Source: Pseudomonas viridiflava (GTDB taxonomy: Bacteria; Pseudomonadota; Gammaproteobacteria; Pseudomonadales; Pseudomonadaceae). From it: a stretch of 64,000 nt of DNA. How positions within the stretch are numbered: the stretch's first letter is position 1; each line of letters begins with the position of its first letter. Position numbers and translations under genes: made by a program. The notes below the pieces were generated by a model. That model was not told the DNA's origin, did no database searches, and worked only from the letters and a program-made list of their open reading frames with translations. Of the stretch, positions 1-8,627 are shown in pieces. The DNA lies in assembly GCF_900601905.1 (NCBI RefSeq), contig NZ_UWFA01000449.1:62001-126000 (forward strand). Reading direction: 5' to 3'.

Positions 1-29
1 ACTCTCGCAGCACCTGGCTCACCTCAGTC

Positions 30-74
30 GCAGTTAAAGCAGTTAAAGCAGTTAAAGCAGTTAAAGCAGCTAAA
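30..74. repeat. 9-bp tandem repeat, five copies
   Basis: Five consecutive units read gcagttaaa four times and then gcagctaaa. The unit is a multiple of three, but no convincing gene covers it. It lies at the island edge next to a decayed helicase and may be a slippage-prone microsatellite or the tail of a lost coding repeat. Confidence 0.9.
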
Positions 75-539
75 GAACCGGGTTCGCTGTTATCTAATGT
101 CATCTAGGAACCTTTTTCGGCCAGTATGTGGCGAAGATTAACTCATGGCTAACCAATGACTATTGTAAGCGTCCGGTGCGGACGTATTGCGATGGTTGTC
201 GAATGGGTTTGATGACATTCGCCGGATCCTAGGCATAGGAACCTGGCCGTGGTTCAAGCACGCAGACTTCGATGACGGTTTTGAATCACAGCTATTATTT
301 GACGAGCTGCTTTATGTATCTCCGAGACACCCATGCGTATACGGCGTCTGTCCGTAGCGCGATCCAGTTCGCCCCACGCTTGTTCATCGGTTCTGTAGCG
401 TTTGTGCGTAAGAGCCTCTTCAAGGAGGACGTCGAGCGGGTGCTTATCACTCAGGGCGCGAATTGGCTTGGATAACCAGTTAATCGCCAGTGTTTCGTCA
501 GTATACAGACCCGTCGCGGCCCGGACAGGTACCGGCTAC

Positions 540-848
540 CTCCCGTCCAACCTCGTTTGCTACAACCTCGGTTCTGGCAAAGGGCTTGGTTTTGACCGGG
601 TGCTTGTGATTCCAGCAGAGAACCAGCTCAAGTTCTTGGCTGGAGATGGCCAAGCGTTCGATATGAATAAGACTGGAGAGTCCAGAAACAAGCTCTACGT
701 TGCCATCACGCGTGCCCGTTTCAGCTTGGCTTTTTTAGTCGAGGACAAGAAAGTGAACGCACTGCCGTTTCGTATTTGGAAGCTGCAAACGCTGGCACCG
801 CATGACAAAGCGACGAGAAGCTGCCGCGATCAAAGCTACCGCAGCTAA
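540..848 (+). pseudogene. UvrD-like DNA helicase, C-terminal remnant
   Basis: One open frame encodes recognisable superfamily 1A helicase C-terminal motifs: a GSGKGLGFDRVLVIP stretch (motif V region, normally H-G-S-K-G-L-E-F-D) and KLYVAITRARFSLAF (motif VI). The walker A, DExx and 2A domains are absent. Upstream of about position 540 the sequence is interrupted in all frames, so this is the 3' end of a helicase of roughly 500 to 700 residues. Such helicases occur in phage-defence cassettes (for example with OLD-type nucleases) and in repair; the fragment cannot tell which. No start codon or ribosome-binding site supports independent expression. Confidence 0.6.
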
Positions 849-1070
849 CCAGGAGGATGCGGGAGTGGGATATGAGAAATGAGAAAATACGGTGGTTGAC
901 TTATTGGACTCAGTAGCTGCTAAAAGAGGGGGTTCTCGCCTCATTTTTTTATAAGGCGGGTTTTCTTGTGCGCTAGATGGCATAATGCCTCGCCAAGCAT
1001 TCATCGGCTCTGTGCTAGCAATCTTGGTGTGTGAATTTAACTAGAATAATGTTGGTCAGGAATTTCTCGG

Positions 1071-1481
1071 ATGATGCCCGCAACTTATACTGCGATACTG
1101 CCAATCGCGCTGTTATTGATTGTGTTTTTACTGAAGCTTTTCATCGGGCGGGTCTACAGTATTTTAGAAATATGGCGCGCAGCGATGGAAGTGCCCGTGG
1201 ATATTTCAATTTTCGGTGTCTCTACCCTAATAAGCTTCATAATGTTGATGGGAGGTGGCACTAGCCTTTCAGAGCCGCTATGTTTTTTATTAGTATTTAT
1301 CGCATTAAAAATCTTGACCATAGTAGTTTGGCGACAGTCAATCTCGACTCTCGAGCAAGGAGATTTAGGGATAAGAAAAATGATACTAATAACTTTAGGT
1401 ACAGGTTTCAATTTTTTTATCACCATCATGATGGCGGTGTTTTCGGTCTCACTGCTGGTTGGGAAACAAAATGTTAGCTAA
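1071..1481 (+). CDS. Small four-helix membrane protein, first gene of a TIR-like cassette
   Basis: Protein of 136 residues, not recognised as a named family. Four hydrophobic segments are visible at about residues 7-26, 47-63, 69-87 and 104-131, separated by short polar loops, so it is probably an inner-membrane protein. An AGGA lies about 10 bases before the ATG; a second ATG directly follows. The gene overlaps the next one by 11 bp, indicating co-translation. The partner is a membrane-anchored TIR-like protein, so I infer this is a sensor or membrane-disrupting partner in a two-gene defence or toxin cassette. That role is inference. Codon use is AT-rich compared with core genes, consistent with horizontal transfer. 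Confidence 0.6.
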   Translation: MMPATYTAILPIALLLIVFLLKLFIGRVYSILEIWRAAMEVPVDISIFGVSTLISFIMLMGGGTSLSEPLCFLLVFIALKILTIVVWRQSISTLEQGDLGIRKMILITLGTGFNFFITIMMAVFSVSLLVGKQNVS

Positions 1482-2214
1482 TTCGTTGTTCGAAGTTGTT
1501 GTGTACGCAGCCTTTGCATCCCTTGCGTTGTCTATAGTTTCACTGTGCTGTATCCTATACTTTAAAAGAAGCAAAACTTCTTATAATGAGGAGGCTCGAC
1601 GCATTGAAATGGATGTCATGCGCAGTTCATTTGAAGAAAAGATATATCTTTTAACTGAGAGGATGCAGAAGAATTCTTCGCGTTGGAAAGATGTGAATCA
1701 TTTGATACTCGACGGAAATTCAAAATCTCCTATTGGTCACAGGTTGAATAGCCAGGGTCGCAAAGTTCCCTATCTAAATGCTAATCATTTTTTTGAGGAG
1801 TTGGGAATAAATATCGATGCCTTGGAGATGGTTGATAATCAAGTTTTCGTTTTAACGCCATTCCATGAAAGATACGAGCAAACATTTCTGACCATTAAAG
1901 CAGGATGTGATTTAAACAAGTTGGTGGCGGTAAGGGGTGATGAGTCCTTCAAGGCTGGTAATATTCTAAAGCATATTATTGAACAGATTATTATTTCTCC
2001 ATTTATTATTGCCAATATAAATGGTCGCAATCCCAATGTTCATTATGAGCTTGGTATAGCGCATAGCCTGGGCAAGAATATTTTGCTCGTTTCTGAGGGC
2101 GTAGATGAAATTGCGTTCGATCTTCAAAGTGAGAGGGTTCTGACCTATAGCAGCCATAGAGATTTGAACGCTAAGCTGTATGTTTATTACACGCAGTTGC
2201 TGCGTGACAAGTAA
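1471..2214 (+). CDS. Membrane-anchored TIR/nucleoside deoxyribosyltransferase-like protein
   Basis: Protein of 247 residues from the ATG at 1471; an upstream TTG at 1459 is possible but less likely. One transmembrane helix lies at about residues 8-31, followed by a charged linker predicted to be helical (about 40-70). The C-terminal domain (about 122-230) shows FVLTPFHERYEQ, then SPFIIANINGRNPNVHYELGIAHSLGKNILL. This is the TIR-like fold shared with nucleoside 2-deoxyribosyltransferases, with Glu193 in HYELG at the usual catalytic position. Proteins with this domain are found as NAD+-degrading or nucleotide-acting effectors in bacterial immunity (family knowledge). The 11-bp overlap with the upstream membrane protein suggests a functional pair. 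Substrate and trigger are unknown. Confidence 0.7.
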   Translation: MLANSLFEVVVYAAFASLALSIVSLCCILYFKRSKTSYNEEARRIEMDVMRSSFEEKIYLLTERMQKNSSRWKDVNHLILDGNSKSPIGHRLNSQGRKVPYLNANHFFEELGINIDALEMVDNQVFVLTPFHERYEQTFLTIKAGCDLNKLVAVRGDESFKAGNILKHIIEQIIISPFIIANINGRNPNVHYELGIAHSLGKNILLVSEGVDEIAFDLQSERVLTYSSHRDLNAKLYVYYTQLLRDK

Positions 2215-2742
2215 ACTCCCGGCTGACGACACAGCTTGCGCGTATAGACTATCTCTTTAGCGGAATTATTTGCTTCCGTCTTTTCGGCTTTGCAGGAGCC
2301 CGTATTGCTTGTGGGGTGGCCGCCGTTAACCTAGCACGGCTCAGCCGCCCGATCCTGTAGCTGGATGCGGATTATGTCGTTAAGTAATTGAATGTGCGCA
2401 TGCGTCGTACGCGTTTTGGAGTTAACTTCGGCTACCCGATTATCATGGACTCTACATTTGGGATGACGGTTGCTGATTGTAGATGTGGGTGTTGGAGCCT
2501 CTCTAAAGCAAACGAATATAAGGTTCCAAGCTTTATTGCCAGGACAGAGCAGCGGTCACGATTAGTGGTGTCTAGATATTGGCTTAGGTCATTGCACCGG
2601 ATGTCGATCGAGGGTTGGTTTTCAGGCTTGTCGCAGGGGCTGACGAACATTTCTGATTCGTAGGCTGTTCTGATCTTATATCGACAGCATTTCTTGTCTC
2701 TAATCTGGCAGATGATTGCTACACCATCAGCTCGCTTGGAAA
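2215..2742. other. Intergenic gap between convergent cassettes
   Basis: About 530 bp separate the two TIR-type cassettes. Frames here are short, with no ribosome-binding site or recognisable motif, and I call no gene. The gap probably holds the terminators of both units, but no clear stem followed by T-tract was found. It may be remnant mobile-element sequence. Confidence 0.4.
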
Positions 2743-3642
2743 TCAAAAAAATCCACTTGTATCGGGTGTCAGACCGGCAGCCTTCATTTCTCTTATAATC
2801 TTAACGTGCCAGGCCTCGCTGGCATCCATCTCTGTATATAGAACACCGTATAAGTCCGAAGGGATTTCAGGACTGCCCTTTTTCAGCAGCATCACTCTCC
2901 CGCGGCCCAGCTTACCGGTGAAGTAGCCAAGCTCGAAGATGACGTTCTGACGTGCTCTAGCATTTGGTGTAGACGCTGTTGACGACCCCCCAATGTCATC
3001 AGGAGTAAGCAGAATCACCGCAAAGCCAACGTCAGCCTCGCTTTCAAACTTCTCAATGATTGTACGTCCCTGATCAGGCTTCTCTCTAAGCACAACGGCA
3101 TGTAGACCGAGCTTCTCTATGAACCTGGCCAAGCCTTGCAGCGCTGCCTCGTCATGACCGTGGACAATGAAGACCTTATTGGACGTGTTAGCGGTTGGCA
3201 TCGGCTCTTGAAACCTAGACTGGGAATGAAAGTATATTTTGTAGTCGCGAGCAAATGGGGCCAGAATTTGGCCCGCATAGCCATGAATACCCGCTACGAT
3301 TTTATCCCGGCCGGTGCAAAAATGATTTAGCCCGAAATTCATAGCAAATTTGGGGTCTTCACCCATCTTCATCGTCAGCAAGAGCACAAGCCCTAATCGC
3401 TCATCCTCATTTTCAGGCCATGGGAGAGGCTTTGATCCCAACCCGCCCCCTGACTTGCTGCTGATAGCAAGGAACTCATCGAGATCAACACCAGCAGTAA
3501 GTTTATGATTGCACGTCGCCAAGGACGGATGACTCAGTGCCTTTGCCAAGGTTTTCATCGGCACTTCATAGGTTTGATGTTGTGAGCCCTGAAGATCGAG
3601 AATGGCGTTATTGATTTTCGTGAAAATGTCGATGGAGGTCAT
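2743..3642 (-). CDS. CAP12-like TIR-domain protein with unknown N-terminal domain
   Basis: Protein of 299 residues. The C-terminal part (about 155-275) matches the predicted nucleotide-binding TIR-like family (PF10137/CAP12 type): KVFIVHGHDEAA at 156-167, LREKPDQGRTIIEKFE, a VILLTPDDIGG strand, and NVIFELGYFTGKLGR, where Glu237 is the expected catalytic NADase residue. The N-terminal 150 residues are a separate domain I do not recognise, possibly the sensor. Its start overlaps the stop of the upstream 93-aa gene by 4 bp (ATGA), so the two are translationally coupled. Known PF10137 proteins deplete NAD+ when activated in CBASS and Pycsar systems. No cyclase is adjacent here, so any activation must differ. 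Confidence 0.8.
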   Translation of the reverse strand: MTSIDIFTKINNAILDLQGSQHQTYEVPMKTLAKALSHPSLATCNHKLTAGVDLDEFLAISSKSGGGLGSKPLPWPENEDERLGLVLLLTMKMGEDPKFAMNFGLNHFCTGRDKIVAGIHGYAGQILAPFARDYKIYFHSQSRFQEPMPTANTSNKVFIVHGHDEAALQGLARFIEKLGLHAVVLREKPDQGRTIIEKFESEADVGFAVILLTPDDIGGSSTASTPNARARQNVIFELGYFTGKLGRGRVMLLKKGSPEIPSDLYGVLYTEMDASEAWHVKIIREMKAAGLTPDTSGFF

Positions 3643-3920
3643 CTTTCACCCTCACTCAAGCGTCGCTGAACGGCTTGGTCAATAATGTGCTGCCGCGCAG
3701 TCTCTTTATATCCTTCGACGACGCTGCGCACGAAAGCGTTTGAGTTGTACGAGCCCACACGGTCATCAATGTTTCCGTGAATTTTTGCGATAGCCTGTTC
3801 AATGCTCAGAGGGTCATGCGGGTCGCATTCTACTGACCCCAAGGTTCCGTCTAGTGCTTTTAGCGTTTTTTCGACTTCCGCCAGATCTCGCTGAAGCTTG
3901 TCCAACCCTTTGATCATCAC
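3639..3920 (-). CDS. Small helical partner of the TIR protein
   Basis: Protein of 93 residues, hydrophilic and predicted mostly helical: an N-terminal heptad-like stretch (residues 3-25), then a DPHDPLSIEQAI segment and a DDRVGSYNSN motif. A strong AAGGAG site lies 7-8 bases before the ATG at 3920. It overlaps the downstream TIR gene by 4 bp. I recall similar short proteins next to TIR-like nucleotide-binding proteins in other bacteria, but they have no established function. An adaptor, inhibitor or antitoxin role is possible and is inference. Confidence 0.7.
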   Translation of the reverse strand: MMIKGLDKLQRDLAEVEKTLKALDGTLGSVECDPHDPLSIEQAIAKIHGNIDDRVGSYNSNAFVRSVVEGYKETARQHIIDQAVQRRLSEGER

Positions 3921-5464
3921 CTCACTCCTTGAAAAGAATACAAGGCAGACATCGTGGCATATTCACGCCTAGTTGGAGAAGTATTTGGAGCTTCCCGCTC
4001 AACCTCGCTGCAACCAACGTTATCGATCAGCCGATAACTATCTGTCGGCAGCTTGCTGGCTGTGGCTAGGGAGCGAGGGGGCGAGAGGGCGAGAGACAAA
4101 AACATTTTTATGAGACCAACCAACAGTAATGGCCGAATCAGCGGCTTGACGTGGCCCAGCAAAGCACCCACCAGGAAGCGAGCTCCTCCACCATCTTCGA
4201 CAACGGTGCTGGCGATGTATATTCCATTCCTGCACAGCTAAGAATCATTGCTACCGCCAGGCAAGGGCCTGCAAAGCTTGGGGTGTAGCGTTTGTTGATG
4301 TTTGTCCGGAAATGAAAATCATCGTTATCAGCGCGGGAATGATCCACTGGAAAATTAGGCTGAAGAGGCTGATTCCAAAGACTAGTTCGGGGAACTAGAG
4401 AAAACTTCCGCTTTAGCGCAGCCGAAGGGGCCTGGCTGACCGCTGTTTAGGTAGACGACTCAGCCCAAGAGATCCATGGTGATGTTCGTCGGGTAACAGG
4501 TCGCGTCGCTATAATCGAACCAGCGTTAAGCAGCCGCTGGCCTACCTGCCATCGTCTATTCAGATGCAGGTCATTCGATATCGACGGGAAAGTAGTGGGA
4601 GTGCATATTTCGGCGACATGAGTCTGCAACGTCCACTATCTGCTAACGCTGGTAGCGTCTGGACGCAATAATGCCCAGTTCGCCAGGAGCGAGAGCGTAC
4701 CTCGTCCATAGATTGTACAAAGCAAATTAGGCGTTTCGCTGAGACGGCCATAATAGGTCGCATGGGATAAATGTGACCGCATGCTGAGCAGGGTAATACA
4801 CCCATAGATCCTCATCAGGCGCCATCATCGTATGGAGCCGCATTGCGCGCACTTGGCTTGGCTTGAAGTCGGGTATCGGCTCAGAAATTTGGCGATAAAA
4901 TGTTTTGGTGTTTCCCAATCTGGTGAAAGTCTCAGTAATGAGGCCATGGGAAGTCCAGATAGGGCCGTCCCTGATCCTCTGTAAGCCACGTTGTCCGATA
5001 AGCCCCCTTTCAAAATATCATGCCGAGTAGTCGCTTGCTCCCCATATTGGAACGTCACTGCCATAGGGTTAGAGCGTCTCCCGACGCAAGCGGGGCCAAT
5101 TTGGCGTCTGCTGTTAATGTTGGTAAGTATCCTTGGTCTCCTGCAAAATCCGCTGCACTCAGATCGATGCGAAGATATCGGTTTGTTGGCTTAGCACGAA
5201 TGCTCGTTACTCAGTAATGTACAACTGCTCTGGAAAGTCCCGAGGTCTGGAGGCAAACCCCCGCTCACTTGTTGGTGGTGCTCTGGGGGAGGAAACCTGT
5301 CTGATTGTGGTCAATGGTGGATGACAAGTTATTGGGTGGCGATTCAACACTGAGTTGGACGTAGCTGCGGCAGTTTGAGTCAAGGATGAGTAGGGTATCG
5401 ACATCAATTTTTTGCTGCACGGGACTGATCTAGGGCATCACGGATTTCAGGATGCCCTAGGGGT
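3921..5464. other. About 1.5 kb of apparently non-coding, decayed island DNA
   Basis: No reading frame here has family resemblance, consistent codon usage or a good ribosome-binding site. An 84-codon frame ending at 3917 overlaps the start of the 93-aa gene by 4 bp but looks fortuitous, because the AAGGAG serving the 93-aa gene lies inside its last codons. The region joins the TIR pair to the truncated ybdG gene and probably represents deleted or degraded mobile-element sequence. Confidence 0.5.
5430..5460. repeat. Perfect 10-bp inverted repeat near the island junction
   Basis: ctagggcatc (5430-5439) pairs with gatgccctag (5451-5460) around an 11-base loop. No T-tract follows on either strand, so a simple intrinsic terminator is unlikely. 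It sits about 90 bp from the point where ybdG homology is lost and could be part of a recombination site. Confidence 0.55.
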
Positions 5465-6112
5465 CTAGATGTAATGAAATGGGCCATGTCCATCATTTGT
5501 CCATATGCTCAATTTCACATTCCCCGTTTTTTTTGTATTCTTTGGATTCTCTTTGTAGACCAACAGAATCACTGCCGACATCGCACCCAGGCCGGACAGC
5601 AGCAACAAGGGCGAACGGTCGATCAGGGTCGCGACGATGATGATCGCGGCGAAGATATACAGAATCATCTTTGCCAGTTGCACATAGCCCTTGATCGAGC
5701 GGGTGCGGGCATGGGCGGTGCGGGCGTAGATGTCCAGCAAGGCGTTGAGCAGCGCACCCAGCGCAAGGGTCAGGAAGGTAATGGTGAACGCCAGGGCGAC
5801 GTTGCCAATGATGTTCTTGGCGGTATCACTCAGTGCCGGGACCAGGTTCAAACCGAACTGGATAACCAGTGACGGCACGATTTGCGCCAGGCGGTTGAAG
5901 ACTTTGTTATGGATCAGGTCGTTGAGCCAGTGCAGCGTCGGCTGCCGCCCGAGCATTTTCATGGTGTAGAGCAGCAAAAAACGCGCCAGCCTTCCAGCGA
6001 CCAGTGCGACGGCCAGCAGTAACATCAGCCCGAGGCTGGCGTGCAGCAGTGGATGTTGATCAAGCAGCGTCCAGAGTTCCTGAACGCGCAGCCATAACGA
6101 TTTTATATCCAT
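5465..6112 (-). pseudogene. ybdG-type mechanosensitive channel, 3' half lost
   Basis: Residues 1 to about 188 match the N-terminal transmembrane region of the YbdG/MscM-like branch of the MscS family, including SGLGAMSAVILLVYK at the start of the pore-helix region. After that Lys codon (about 5552) homology stops and about 28 unrelated residues precede a stop. Family members are usually about 400 to 440 residues, so the cytoplasmic vestibule with the beta domain is missing and the product is unlikely to form a working channel. Start chosen at the ATG at 6112. The junction near 5552 marks the right edge of the accessory island, which replaced the 3' part of this core gene. Confidence 0.8.
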
Positions 6113-6291
6113 GGGGGTCGATGAATCCTGAAGAAAAAAGCCCCGCAATTAGAGCATTCATCACCGGTGCAAAGGCAGGGATTGGCAAATTGAGTAACAA
6201 AATCGGCCATTGGTGGTAAAGAAACTCGGTTCTGGCGCCCGAAACCGTTACGCTATGCGCCGTATTTTTGTTTTTCGTCGAGGTAACACCC

Positions 6292-7638
6292 GTGTTTTCC
6301 GAATTCGCCCTGCACGAACGCCTGCTTAAAGCTGTGGCCGAGCTTAAATTTGTCGAGCCTACGCCTGTGCAAGCAGCGGCCATTCCTCTGGCCCTGGAAG
6401 GGCGTGACCTGCGGGTGACGGCGCAAACCGGTAGCGGCAAGACGGCGGCATTTGTATTACCGATCCTCAATCGCCTGATGGGCCCGGCCAAGGTTCGCGT
6501 CGACATTCGCGCCGTGATCCTGCTGCCGACCCGTGAATTGGCGCAGCAGACACTCAAGGAAGTCGAGCGCTTCTCGCAGTTCACCTTCATCAAATCCGGC
6601 CTGATCACCGGTGGCGAAGACTTCAAAGTCCAGGCCGCCATGTTGCGCAAGGTGCCGGATATCCTGATCGGCACCCCAGGGCGTCTGCTGGAGCAGTTGA
6701 ACGCGGGCAACCTGGATCTCAAGAACGTGGAAGTGCTGGTCCTCGACGAAGCCGACCGCATGCTGGACATGGGCTTCTCCGAAGACGTCGAGCGCCTGGC
6801 CAACGAGTGCAGCAATCGCCAGCAAACCCTGCTGTTCTCGGCGACCACAGGTGGTGCAGGCCTGCGCGAGATGATCGCCAAGGTGCTCAACGACCCGCAG
6901 CACTTGCAGGTCAACAGCGTCAGCGAACTGGCTTCCGGCACCCGTCAGCAAATCATTACCGCTGACCACAACAGCCACAAAGAGCAGATCGTGCACTGGC
7001 TGCTGGCCAATGAGACGTATCAGAAGGCGATCATCTTCACCAACACCAAGGCCCTGGCTGACCGTTTGTACGGCCGTCTGGTGGCGCTGGATTACAAAGC
7101 CTTCGTGCTGCACGGCGACAAGGACCAGAAAGACCGCAAGGCCGCCATCGATCGCTTGAAGCAGGGCGGCACCAAGATCCTCGTGGCCACTGACGTTGCC
7201 GCTCGTGGTCTGGACGTTGAAGGCCTGGATCTGGTGATCAACTTCGACATGCCGCGCAGTGGCGATGACTACGTGCACCGCATTGGCCGTACCGGCCGTG
7301 CGGGCGGCGAAGGCCTGGCGATTTCGCTGATCTGCCACGGCGACTGGAACCTGATGTCCAGCGTCGAGCGCTACCTGAAGCAGAGCTTCGAGCGTCGCAC
7401 CATCAAGGAAGTCAAAGGCAGCTACGGCGGTCCGAAGAAGGTCAAGGCCTCTGGCAAAGCCGTCGGCGTGAAGAAGAAAAAGACCGACGCCAAGGGCGAC
7501 AAGAAGAAAACCGGTGCCAAGGCGCCGACCAAACGCAAAATCACCAACCGCCCGAAGACCGACGCTCTGTCGCTGGTCAGCAAAGACGGCATGGCCCCGC
7601 TGAAAAAGCGCAAGACCGAAACGCCTGCGGCTGAGTAA
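6292..7638 (+). CDS. DEAD-box ATP-dependent RNA helicase, basic C-terminal tail
   Basis: Protein of about 448 residues from the GTG at 6292, preceded by GAGG; a TTG at 6268 is possible. All core motifs are visible: Q-motif (EPTPVQAAAIP), AQTGSGKT (I), PTRELAQQ (Ia), TPGRLL (Ib), VLDEADRMLDMGF (II, DEAD), FSATT (III, SAT), IIFTNT (IV), ATDVAARGLDV (V) and HRIGRTGRAG (VI). The last 75 residues are rich in Lys (several KKKK runs) and probably bind RNA. It unwinds structured RNA, for example in ribosome assembly or mRNA turnover. It resembles the SrmB/RhlE group; exact orthology is not claimed. It stands alone, with a REP pair after the stop. Confidence 0.93.
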   Translation: MFSEFALHERLLKAVAELKFVEPTPVQAAAIPLALEGRDLRVTAQTGSGKTAAFVLPILNRLMGPAKVRVDIRAVILLPTRELAQQTLKEVERFSQFTFIKSGLITGGEDFKVQAAMLRKVPDILIGTPGRLLEQLNAGNLDLKNVEVLVLDEADRMLDMGFSEDVERLANECSNRQQTLLFSATTGGAGLREMIAKVLNDPQHLQVNSVSELASGTRQQIITADHNSHKEQIVHWLLANETYQKAIIFTNTKALADRLYGRLVALDYKAFVLHGDKDQKDRKAAIDRLKQGGTKILVATDVAARGLDVEGLDLVINFDMPRSGDDYVHRIGRTGRAGGEGLAISLICHGDWNLMSSVERYLKQSFERRTIKEVKGSYGGPKKVKASGKAVGVKKKKTDAKGDKKKTGAKAPTKRKITNRPKTDALSLVSKDGMAPLKKRKTETPAAE

Positions 7639-7660
7639 ATACAAGCGCAATACAATTCCC

Positions 7661-7749
7661 TGTGGGAGCGAGCTTGCTCGCGAAGGCGATTTCCAGGCCA
7701 AGTAGATGTCGGATGTAACGGCCTCTTCGCGAGCAGCTCGCTCCCACAA
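7661..7749. repeat. Paired REP elements (inverted)
   Basis: gtgggagcgagcttgctcgcgaagg and its imperfect reverse complement ccttcgcgagcagctcgctcccac type sequence flank a short spacer, the classic Pseudomonas REP pair. It lies after the helicase stop and before a convergent gene, where it may stabilise or terminate transcripts. Confidence 0.85.
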
Positions 7750-7775
7750 GGACAGTATTTCAGCCCTGACTTACA

Positions 7776-8048
7776 TCACTCCGCTTTTTTCTGCGCCGCA
7801 CCCAATTCTCTGATCCGCTGATCAATCAGCTGGCACTTGTCTGGCAGTTCTGCCGCCTTGGTTTTCAGATCCATCTTCTGCAATTCGTCGTTGATCTCTT
7901 TGGCCTTGGCCGGGTTTTGCTCGGTGAGCTTCTGGACTTCGCGTGCCAGTTGCTCGCGTTTGGCCGTGGCTTCTTCCGGCGCGCAGGCCCAGGTCGGCAG
8001 GGCGCCCAGCAGGGCCAGGGCGGCGGTCACACTCAGCAGGATTTTCAT
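7776..8048 (-). CDS. Small exported protein, helical
   Basis: Protein of about 90 residues from the ATG at 8048. An N-terminal signal peptide (residues 1-21, MKILLSVTAALALLGALPTWA followed by CAPEE) directs export; cleavage after Ala-Cys-Ala or lipidation are both conceivable but no standard lipobox is present. The mature part is highly charged and helical (EQLAREVQKLTEQNP) with two cysteines. No family recognised; probably a periplasmic protein conserved in Pseudomonas. Confidence 0.75.
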   Translation of the reverse strand: MKILLSVTAALALLGALPTWACAPEEATAKREQLAREVQKLTEQNPAKAKEINDELQKMDLKTKAAELPDKCQLIDQRIRELGAAQKKAE

Positions 8049-8208
8049 GAATGCCTCTATCTCCATGACGGGCTTGTGGGATTGAGCGCCGATCCTGGTT
8101 GAAAGTTCAGCGCAACCGCCTGGAGGTTGAGGCGGAACGGCGAGCGACCAGATCTGTCACAACCCACGTACAGGAAGCACTCACCCACGCTGGTTGGAGG
8201 TAATAAAA

Positions 8209-8607
8209 ATGGACAAGAAGACTTATGACTGGGACCTCATCGAACGCCTGCTGCATGAAGTGCAGAACGGCGCCGATGAATCTTTCAAGCCTCGCGCGTA
8301 TGCCGAACAGCACGCTACCGCCAAAGCGGCTGAAGGCGATGAGGTGGGACACGTGGATCATTTGAAGGCGATTGCCGGTGAATATGAGGCGTTGTTGCTC
8401 AATCGTGGTTTCATCCAGCCACGGCCGGAAGCTGAGGGCGGCAACGGCGAAAACTTTATCCTGTCTCCCTTGGGTGCACAGCTGCTGGCATTGATCGACA
8501 GCAGCATCCCAGGCAACGACCATCCGCGCCAGGTGCTCGATGACCAGCAGGATCCGCTGGATCCGGTGACGTTCGAAGAACTTGCCGCCAAGGCGCAGAT
8601 CGCCTGA
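8209..8607 (+). CDS. DUF2513-like hypothetical protein
   Basis: Protein of 132 residues from the ATG at 8209 with GGAGG nine bases upstream. It opens with a YDWDLIERLLHEV motif and has a later NFILSPLGAQLLALI stretch, a pattern I associate with DUF2513 proteins that form a small winged-helix-like fold. The assignment is by resemblance only. The C-terminal 35 residues are acidic and probably flexible. It is monocistronic, followed by a REP pair. Function unknown. Confidence 0.65.
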   Translation: MDKKTYDWDLIERLLHEVQNGADESFKPRAYAEQHATAKAAEGDEVGHVDHLKAIAGEYEALLLNRGFIQPRPEAEGGNGENFILSPLGAQLLALIDSSIPGNDHPRQVLDDQQDPLDPVTFEELAAKAQIA

Positions 8608-8627
8608 GGTCGTATTCGGTTAAAACT

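Larger units (their letters stand above)
1..1070. other. Decayed accessory DNA with no intact gene
   Basis: Apart from the tandem repeat and helicase remnant, I see no credible gene here. Reading frames are short and change repeatedly. Around 926-950 a short G/C stem followed by a run of T may terminate the old helicase transcript, but the stem is weak. Base composition is lower in GC than the core genes after 5.6 kb. Confidence 0.5.

Noticed and set aside
30..74. Tandem repeat considered as a CRISPR array
   Set aside because: Nine-base units are contiguous with no spacers, so it is a microsatellite.
2432..2746. 104-codon minus frame touching the end of the TIR gene
   Set aside because: Starts at a TTG with no ribosome-binding site, has no recognisable domain, and faces an empty gap.
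3917..4171. 84-codon frame overlapping the 93-aa TIR-partner gene by 4 bp
   Set aside because: No ribosome-binding site, no motif, and the Shine-Dalgarno of the next gene sits in its end, so the overlap seems fortuitous.
6457..7749. 430-codon open frame antisense to the DEAD-box helicase
   Set aside because: Shadow frame caused by high GC; the helicase motifs on the other strand are unambiguous.
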